Below are positions 50,721 to 61,200 of a stretch of DNA of 64,000 bases, in pieces. A program made the translations under genes and the position numbers. The DNA comes from Antedon mediterranea (taxonomy: Eukaryota; Echinodermata; Crinoidea; Comatulida; Antedonidae), in contig NC_092679.1 in assembly GCF_964355755.1 (NCBI RefSeq), forward strand, positions 9,240,001-9,304,000, written 5' to 3'. The first letter of the stretch is position 1, and every line of letters starts with the position of its first letter. The notes beneath the pieces are model-generated. The model was not told where the DNA came from. It saw only the letters and a list, made by a program, of their open reading frames with translations, and made no database searches.

Positions 50721-52200
50721 GTTTTTTCGAAGATCACAAAATGGTCTAAAACGTCTACAAATGCAATTTGAAGCTATTCTAAGCACTTTTGTGTTTTTAT
50801 GTTAACAAGTTTTTTCGAAAATCACAAAATGGTCTAAAACGTCTGCAAATGCGATTTTAAACTATTCTTAGCACATGGGTGTTTTTATTTAAACAAATTT
50901 TTTCGAAACTCACAAAATTGTCTAAAACGTCTCCAAATGCGATTTGAAGCTATTTTAAGCACTTTGGTGTTTTTGTGTTAACAAGTTTTTCGAAATGCTC
51001 AAAATGGTCTAAAACGTTTTTAAACACGATATTAAGCTATTTTGTGCTCTTTGGTGTTTTTTTGTGAAAAGTTTTAGCAAAATGCTCAAAATGGTCTAAA
51101 ACGATTTCTAATGTGATTTTAAGCACTTTGATGTTTTTATGTTAACTAGTTTTTTCGAAAATCACAAAATGGTCTAAAACGTCTCCAAATGCGATTTGAA
51201 GCTATTTTAAGCACTTAAGTGCTTTTGTGTAACCAAGTTTTTTTGAAAATCACAAAAGGGTCTAAAATGTCTCCAAATGTGATTTGAAGCTATTTTAAGC
51301 ACTTTGGTGTTTTTGTGTTAACAAGTTTTTCGGAAATCACCAAATTGTCTAAAACGTCTCCAAATGCGATTTGAAGCTATTCTGTACACTTTGATGTTTT
51401 TATGTTAACAAGTTTTTTAGAAAATCACAAAATGGTCTAAAACATCTCCAAATGCGATTTAAAGCTATTTTAAGCACTTTGGTGTTTTTATGTTAACAAG
51501 TTTTTTCGAAAATCACAAAATGGTCTAAAACGTCTCCAAATGCGATTTGAAGCTATTTTAAGCACTTTGGTGTTTTTGTGTTAACAAGTTTTTCGAAATG
51601 CTCAAAATGGTCTAAAACGTTTCCAAATGCGATTTGAAGCTATTCTGTACACTTTGATGTTTTGTGTGAAAATTTTCTGTCGAAATGCTCAAAATGGTCA
51701 AAAACGTTTTTAAATACGATATTAAGCTACTTTGTGCTCTTTGATGTTTTTGTGTGAAATGTTTAATCGAAATGCTCAAAATGGTCTAAAACGGTTTCTA
51801 ATGTGATTTCAAGCACTTTGATGTTTTTGTGTAACCAAGTTTTTCGAAAATCACAAAATTGTCTAAAACGTCTCCAAATGCGATTTGAAGCTATTCTGTA
51901 CTCTTTGATGTTTTTATGTTAACAAGTTTTTCGAAAATCACAAAATGGTCTAAAACGTCTCCAAATGCGATTTTAAGCTATTCTAAGCACTTTGGTGTTT
52001 TTATGTTAACAAGTTTTTTTGAAATCACAAAATGGTCTAAAACGTCTCTAAATGAGATTTGAAGCTTTTCTGTACATTTTGATGTTTTTATGTTAACAAG
52101 TTTTTTCGAAAATCACAAAATGGTCTAAAATGTCTCCAAATGCGATTTGAAGCTATTCTAAGCACTTTGGTGTTTTTATGGAAACAATTTTTTTCGAAAA
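50720..52200 (+). repeat. Satellite block related to about 8.64-10.12 kb
   Basis: Modules at 51070 and 51730 match 8990 and 9650 at a constant 42080-bp offset. The block starts inside a monomer near 50.72 kb (before the GAAGATCAC variant) and ends inside a monomer near 52.21 kb. That last monomer begins with the GGAAACAATTT type and finishes with the AAAATTGTC type. Both ends look like crossover junctions. Confidence 0.8.
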
Positions 52201-55200
52201 TCACAAAATTGTCTAAAACGTCTCCAAATGCGATTTGAAGCTATTCTGTACACTTTGATGTTTTTATGTTAACAAGTTTTTCGAAAATCACAAAATGGTC
52301 TAAAACGTCTCCAAATGCGATTTGAAGCTATTCTGTAAACTTTGATGTTTTTATGTTAACAAGTTTTTCGAAAATCACAAAATGGTCTAAAACGTCTCTA
52401 AATGCGATTTGAAGCTTTTCTGTACACTTTGATGTTTTTATGTTAACAACTTTTTTCGAAAATCACAAAATGGTCTAAAATGTCTCCAAATGCGATTTGA
52501 AGCTATTCTAAGCACTTTGATGTTTTTATGTTACCAAGTTTTTTCGAAAATCACAAAATGGTCTAAAACGTCTCCAATAGCGATTTTAAGCTATTCTGTA
52601 CACTTTGATGTTTTTATGTTAACAAGTTTTTCGAAAATCACAAAATGGTCTAAAACGTCTCCAAATGCGATTTTAAGCTATTCTAAGCACTTTGGTGTTT
52701 TTATGTTAACAAGTTTTTTTGAAAATCACAAAATGGTCTAAAACGTCTCTAAATGCGATTTGAAGCTTTTCTGTACACTTTGATGTTTTTATGTTAACAA
52801 CTTTTTTCGAAAATCACAAAATGGTCTAAAATGTCTCCAAATGCGATTTGAAGCTATTCTAAGCACTTTGGTGTTTTTATGGAAACAATTTTTTTCGAAA
52901 ATCACAAAATGGTCTAAAACGTCTCCAATAGCGATTTGAAGCTTTTCTGTACACTTTGGTGTTTTTATGTTAACAAGTTTTTTCGAAAATCACAAAATGG
53001 TCTAAAACGTCTCCAAATGCGATTTGAAGCTAATCTGTACACTTTGATGTTTTTATGTTAACAAGTTTTTTCGAAAATCACAAAATGGTCTAAAACGTTT
53101 CCAAATGCGATTTGAAGCTTTTCTTTACACTTTGGTGTTTTTATGTTAACAAGTTTTTTCGAAAATCACAAAATGGTCTAAAACGTCTCCAAATGCGATT
53201 TGAAGCTATTCTGTACACTTTGATGTTTTTATGTTAACAAGTTTTTTCGAAGATCACAAAATGGTCTAAAACGTCTACAAATGCAATTTGAAGCTATTCT
53301 AAGCACTTTTGTGTTTTTATGTTAACAAGTTTTTTCGAAAATCACAAAATGGTCTAAAACGTCTGCAAATGCGATTTTAAACTATTCTTAGCACATGGGT
53401 GTTTTTATTTAAACAAATTTTTTCGAAACTCACAAAATGGTCTAAAACGTCTCCAAATGCGATTTGAAGCTATTTTAAGCACTTTGGTGTTTTTGTGTTA
53501 ACAAGTTTTTCGAAATGCTCAAAATGGTCTAAAACGTTTTTAAACACGATATTAAGCTATTTTGTGCTCTTTGGTGTTTTTTTGTGAAAAGTTTTAGCAA
53601 AATGCTCAAAATGGTCTAAAACGATTTCTAATGTGATTTTAAGCACTTTGATGTTTTTATGTTAACTAGTTTTTTCGAAAATCACAAAATGGTCTAAAAC
53701 GTCTCCAAATGCGATTTGAAGCTATTTTAAGCACTTAAGTGCTTTTGTGTAACCAAGTTATTTTGAAAATCACAAAAGGGTCTAAAATGTCTCCAAATGT
53801 GATTTGAAGCTATTTTAAGCACTTTGGTGTTTTTGTGTTAACAAGTTTTTCGGAAATCACCAAATTGTCTAAAACGTCTCCAAATGCGATTTGAAGCTAT
53901 TCTGTACACTTTGATGTTTTTATGTTAACAAGTTTTTTAGAAAATCACAAAATGGTCTAAAACATCTCCAAATGCGATTTAAAGCTATTTTAAGCACTTT
54001 GGTGTTTTTATGTTAACAAGTTTTTTCGAAAATCACAAAATGGTCTAAAACGTCTCCAAATGCGATTTGAAGCTATTTTAAGCACTTTGGTGTTTTTGTG
54101 TTAACAAGTTTTTCGAAATGCTCAAAATGGTCTAAAACGTTTCCAAATGCGATTTGAAGCTATTCTGTACACTTTGATGTTTTGTGTGAAAATTTTCTGT
54201 CGAAATGCTCAAAATGGTCAAAAACGTTTTTAAATACGATATTAAGCTACTTTGTGCTCTTTGATGTTTTTGTGTGAAATGTTTTATCGAAATGCTCAAA
54301 ATGGTCTAAAACGGTTTCTAATGTGATTTCAAGCACTTTGATGTTTTTGTGTAACCAAGTTTTTCGAAAATCACAAAATTGTCTAAAACGTCTCTAAATG
54401 CGATTTGAAGCTATTCTGTACTCTTTGATGTTTTTATGTTAACAAGTTTTTCGAAAATCACAAAATGGTCTAAAACGTCTCCAAATGCGATTTTAAGCTA
54501 TTCTAAGCACTTTGGTGTTTTTATGTTAACAAGTTTTTTTGAAATCACAAAATGGTCTAAAACGTCTCTAAATGAGATTTGAAGCTTTTCTGTACATTTT
54601 GATGTTTTTATGTTAACAAGTTTTTTCGAAAATCACAAAATGGTCTAAAATGTCTCCAAATGCGATTTGAAGCTATTCTAAGCACTTTGGTGTTTTTATG
54701 GAAACAATTTTTTTCGAAAATCACAAAATGGTCTAAAACGTCTCCAAATGTGATTTGAAGCTATTCTGTACACTTTGATGTTTTTATGTTAGCAAGTTTT
54801 TTCGAAAATCACAAAATGGTCTAAAACGTCTACAAATGCGATTTAAAGCTAATCTGTACACTTTGATGTTTTTATGTTAACAAGTTTTTTCGAAAATCAC
54901 AAAAGGGTCTAAAATGTCTGTAAATGCTATTTGAAGCTATTTAAAGCACTTTGGTGTTTTTAGGTTAACAAGTTTTTTCGAAAATCACAAAAGGGTCTAA
55001 AATGTCTGTAAATGCGATTTGAAGCTATTTAAAGCACTTTGGTGTTTTTAGGTTAACAAGTTTTTTCGAAAATCACAAAATGGTCTAAAACGTCTACAAA
55101 TGCGATTTGAAGCTATTCTAAGCACTTTTGTGTTTTTATGTTAACAAGTTTTTTCGAAAATCACAAAATGGTCTAAAATGTCTCCAAATGCGATTTGAAG

Positions 55201-58200
55201 CTATTCTAAGCACTTTGGTGTTTTTATGGAAACAATTTTTTTCGAAAATCACAAAATGGTCTAAAACGTCTCCAAATGTGATTTGAAGCTATTCTGTACA
55301 CTTTGATGTTTTTATGTTAGCAAGTTTTTTCGAAAATCACAAAATGGTCTAAAACGTCTACAAATGCGATTTGAAGCTAATCTGTACACTTTGATGTTTT
55401 TATGTTAACAAGTTTTTTCGAAAATCACAAAAGGGTCTAAAATGTCTGTAAATGCGATTTGAAGCTATTTAAAGCACTTTGGTGTTTTTAGATTAACAAG
55501 TTTTTTCGAAAATCACAAAATGGTCTAAAACGTCTACAAATGCGATTTGAAGCTATTCTAAGCACTTTTGTGTTTTTATGTTAACAAGTTTTTTCGAAAA
55601 TCACAAAATGGTCTAAAACGTCTCCAAATGCGATTTGAAGCTATTTTAAGCACTTTGGTGTTTTTGTGTTAACAAGTTTTTCGAAAATCACAAAATGGTC
55701 TAAAACGTTTCCAAATGCGATTTGAAGCTATTCTGTACACTTTGATGTTTTGTGTGAAAATTTTCTTTCGAAATGCTCAAAATGGTCAAAAACGTTTTTA
55801 AATACGATATTAAGCTACTTTGTGCTCTTTGATGTTTTTGTGTGAAATGTTTTATCGAAATGCTCAAAATGGTCTAAAACGGTTTCTAATGTGATTTCAA
55901 GCACTTTGATGTTTTTGTGTAACCAAGTTTTTCGAAAATCACAAAATTGTCTAAAACGTCTCCAAATGCGATTTGAAGCTATTCTGTACACTTTGATGTT
56001 TTTATGTTAACAAGTTTTTCGAAAATCACAAAATGGTCTAAAACGTCTCCAAATGCGATTTGAAGCTATTCTGTACACTTTGATGTTTTTATGTTAACAA
56101 GTTTTTCGAAAATCACAAAATGGTCTAAAACGTCTCTAAATGCGATTTGAAGCTTTTCTGTACACTTTAATGTTTTTATGTTAACTTTTTTCGAAAATCA
56201 CAAAATGGTCTAAATTTTCTCCAAATGCGATTTGAAGCTATTCTAAGCACTTTGATGTTTTTATGTTAACAAGTTTTTTCGAAAATCACAAAATGGTCTA
56301 AAACGTCTCCAATAGCGATTTTAAGCTATTCTGTACACTTTGATGTTTTTATGTTAACAAGTTTTTCGAAAATCACAAAATGGTCTAAAACGTCTCCAAA
56401 TGCGATTTTAAGCTATTCTAAGCACTTTGGTGTTTTTATGTTAACAAGTTTTTTTGAAAATCACAAAATGGTCTAAAACGTCTCTAAATGCGATTTGAAG
56501 CTTTTCTGTACACTTTGATGTTTTTATGTTAACAACTTTTTTCGAAAATCACAAAATGGTCTAAAATGTCTCCAAATGCGATTTGAAGCTATTCTAAGCA
56601 CTTTGGTGTTTTTATGGAAACAATTTTTTTCGAAAATCACAAAATGGTCTAAAACGTCTCCAATAGCGATTTGAAGCTTTTCTGTACACTTTGGTGTTTT
56701 TATGTTAACAAGTTTTTTCGAAAATCACAAAATGGTCTAAAACGTCTCCAAATGCGATTTGAAGCTAATCTGTACACTTTGATGTTTTTATGTTAATAAG
56801 TTTTTTCGAAAATCACAAAATGGTCTAAAACGTTTCAAAATGCGATTTGAAGCTTTTCTTTACACTTTGGTGTTTTTATGTTAACAAGTTTTTTCGAAAA
56901 TCACAAAATGGTCTAAAACGTCTCCAAATGCGATTTGAAGCTATTCTGTACACTTTGATGTTTTTATGTTAACAAGTTTTTTCGAAGATCACAAAATGGT
57001 CTAAAACGTCTACAAATGCAATTTGAAGCTATTCTAAACACTTTTGTGTTTTTATGTTAACAAGTTTTTTTCGAAAATCACAAAATGGTCTAAAACGTCT
57101 GCAAATGCGATTTTAAACTATTCTTAGCACATTGGTGTTTTTATTTAAACAAATTTTTTCGAAACTCACAAAATGGTCTAAAACGTCTCCAAATGCGATT
57201 TGAAGCTATTTTAAGCACTTTGGTGTTTTTGTGTTAACAAGTTTTTCGAAATGCTCAAAATGGTCTAAAACGTTTTTAAACACGATATTAAGCTATTTTG
57301 TGCTCTTTGATGTTTTTTTGTGAAAAGTTTTAGCAAAATGCTCAAAATGGTCTAAAACGATTTCTAATGTGATTTTAAGCACTTTGATGTTTTTATGTTA
57401 ACTAGTTTTTTCGAAAATCACCAAATGGTCTAAAACGTCTCCAAATGCGATTTGAAGCTATTTTAAGCACTTAGGTGCTTTTGTGTAACCAAGTTTTTTT
57501 GAAAATCACAAAAGGGTCTAAAATGTCTCCAAATGTGATTTGAAGCTATTTTAAGCACTTTGGTGTTTTTGTGTTAACAAGTTTTTCGGAAATCACAAAA
57601 TTGTCTAAAACGTCTCCAAATGCGATTTGAAGCTATTCTGTACACTTTGATGTTTTTATGTTAACAAGTTTTTTAGAAAATCACAAAATGGTCTAAAACA
57701 TCTCCAAATGCGATTTAAAGCTATTTTAAGCACTTTGGTGTTTTTATGTTAACAAGTTTTTTCGAAAATCACAAAATGGTCTAAAACGTCTCCAATTGCG
57801 ATTTGAAGCTATTTTAAGCACTTTGGTGTTTTTGTGTTAACAAGTTTTTCGAAATGCTCAAAATGGTCTAAAACGTTTCCAAATGCGATTTGAAGCTATT
57901 CGGTACACTTTGATGTTTTGTGTGAAAATTTTCTGTCGAAATGCTCAAAATGGTCAAAAACGTTTTTAAATACGATATTAAGCTACTTTGTGCTCTTTGA
58001 TGTTTTTGTGTGAAATGTTTTATCGAAATGCTCAAAATGGTCTAAAACGGTTTCTAATGTGATTTCAAGCACTTTGATGTTTTTGTGTAACCAAGTTTTT
58101 CGAAAATCACAAAATTGTCTAAAACGTCTCCAAATGCGATTTGAAGCTATTCTGTACTCTTTGATTTTTTTATTTTAACAAGTTTTTCGAAAATCACAAA

Positions 58201-61200
58201 ATGGTCTAAAACGTCTCCAAATGCGATTTTAAGCTATTCTAAGCACTTTGGTGTTTTTATGTTAACAAGTTTTTTTGAAAATCACAAAATGGTCTAAAAC
58301 GTCTCTAAATGAGATTTGAAGCTTTTCTGTACACTTTGATGTTTTTATGTTAACAAGTTTTTTCGAAAATCACAAAATGGTCTAAAATGTCTCCAAATGC
58401 GATTTGAAGCTATTCTAAGCACTTTGGTGTTTTTATGGAAACAATTTTTTTCGAAAATCACAAAATGGTCTAAAACGTCTCCAAATGTGATTTGAAGCTA
58501 TTCTGTACACTTTGATGTTTTTATGTTAACAAGTTTTTTCGAAAATCACAAAATGGTCTAAAACGTCTACAAATGCGATTTGAAGCTATACTGTACACTT
58601 TGATGCTTTTATGTTAACAAGTTTTTTCGAAAATCACAAAATGGTCTAAAACGTTTCCAAATGCGATTTGAAGCTATTCTGTACACTTTGATGTTTTGTG
58701 TGAAAATTTTCTGTCGAAATGCTCAAAATGGTCAAAAACGTTTTTAAATACGATATTAAGCTACTTTGTGCTCTTTGATGTTTTTGTGTGAAATGTTTTA
58801 TCGAAATGCTCAAAATGGTCTAAAACGGTTTCTAATGTGATTTCAAGCACTTTGATGTTTTTGTGTAACCAAGTTTTTCGAAAATCACAAAATGGTCTAA
58901 AACGTCTCCAAATGCGATTTGAAGCTATTCTGTACACTTTGATGTTTTTATGTTAACAAGTTTTTCGAAAATCACAAAATGGTCTAAAACGTCTCCAAAT
59001 GCGATTTGAAGCTATTCTGTACACTTTGATGTTTTTATGTTAACAAGTTTTTCGAAAATCACAAAATGGTCTAAAACGTCTCTAAATGCGATTTGAAGCT
59101 TTTCTGTACACTTTGATGTTTTTATGTTAACAACTTTTTTCGAAAATCACAAAATGGTCTAAAATGTCTCCAAATGCGATTTGAAGCTATTCTAAGCACT
59201 TTGGTGTTTTTATGTTAACAAGTTTTTTCGAAAATCACAAAATGGTCTAAAACGTCTCCAAATGCGATTTGAAGCTATTCTGTACACTTTGATGTTTTTA
59301 TGTTAACAAGTTTTTTCGAAAATCACAAAATGGTCTAAAACGTCTACAAATGCGATTTGAAGCTATTCTGTACACTTTGATGTTTTTATGTTAACAAGTT
59401 TTTTCGAAAATCACAAAATGGTCTAAAACGTTTCCAAATGCGATTTGAAGCTATTCTGTACACTTTGATGTTTTGTGTGAAAATTTTCTTTCGAAATGCT
59501 CAAAATGGTCAAAAACGTTTTTAAATACGATATTAAGCTACTTTGTGCTCTTTGATGTTTTTGTGTGAAATGTTTTATCGAAATGCTCAAAATGGTCTAA
59601 AACGGTTTCTAATGTGATTTCAAGCACTTTGATGTTTTTGTGTAACCAAGTTTTTCGAAAATCACAAAATTGTCTAAAACGTCTCCAAATGCGATTTGAA
59701 GCTATTCTGTACACTTTGATGTTTTTATGTTAACAAGTTTTTCGAAAATCACAAAATGGTCTAAAACGTCTCCAAATGCGATTTTAAGCTATTCTAAGCA
59801 CTTTGGTGTTTTTATGTTAACAAGTTTTTTTGAAAATCACAAAATGGTCTAAAACGTCTCTAAATGCGATTTGGAGCTATTCTGTACACTTTGATGTTTT
59901 TATGTTAACAAGTTTTTTCGAAAATCACAAAATGGTCTAAAACGTCTACAAATGCGATTTGAAGCTATTCTAAGCACTTTGGTGTTTTTATGGAAACAAT
60001 TTTTTTCGAAAATCACAAAATGGTCTAAAACGTTTCCAAATGCGATTTGAAGCTATTCTGTACACTTTGATGTTTTGTGTGAAAATTTTCTGTCGAAATG
60101 CTCAAAATGGTCAAAAACGTTTTTAAATACGATATTAAGCTACTTTGTGCTCTTTGATGTTTTTGTGTGAAATGTTTTATCGAAATGCTCAAAATGGTCT
60201 AAAACGGTTTCTAATGTGATTTCAAGCACTTTGATGTTTTTGTGTAACCAAGTTTTTTGAAAATCACAAAATTGTCTAAAACGTCTCCAAATGCGATTTG
60301 AAGCTATTCTGTACACTTTGATGTTTTTATGTTAACAAGTTTTTCGAAAATCACAAAATGGTCTAAAACGTGTCTCCAAATGCGATTTTAAGCTATTCTA
60401 AGCACTTTGGTGTTTTTATGTTAACAAGTTTTTTTGAAAATCACAAAATGGTCTAAAACGTCTCTAAATGCGATTTGAAGCTTTTCTGTACACTTTGATG
60501 TTTTTATGTTAACAACTTTTTTCGAAAATCACAAAATGGTCTAAAATGTCTCCAAATGCGATTTGAAGCTATTCTAAGCACTTTGGTGTTTTTATGTTAA
60601 CAAGTTTTTTCGAAAATCACAAAATGGTCTAAAACGTCTCCAAATGCGATTTGAAGCTATTCTGTACACTTTGATGTTTTTATGTTAACAAGTTTTTTCG
60701 AAAATCACAAAATGGTCTAAAACGTCTACAAATGCGATTTGAAGCTATTCTGTACACTTTGATGTTTTTATGTTAACAAGTTTTTTCGAAAATCACAAAA
60801 TGGTCTAAAACGTTTCCAAATGCGATTTGAAGCTATTCTGTACACTTTGATGTTTTGTGTGAAAATTTTCTTTCGAAATGCTCAAAATGGTCAAAAACGT
60901 TTTTAAATACGATATTAAGCTACTTTGTGCTCTTTGATGTTTTTGTGTGAAATGTTTTATCGAAATGCTCAAAATGGTCTAAAACGGTTTCTAATGTGAT
61001 TTCAAGCACTTTGATGTTTTTGTGTAACCAAGTTTTTCGAAAATCACAAAATTGTCTAAAACGTCTCCAAATGCGATTTGAAGCTATTCTGTACACTTTG
61101 ATGTTTTTATGTTAACAAGTTTTTCGAAAATCACAAAATGGTCTAAAACGTCTCCAAATGCGATTTGAAGCTATTCTGTACACTTTGATGTTTTTATGTT

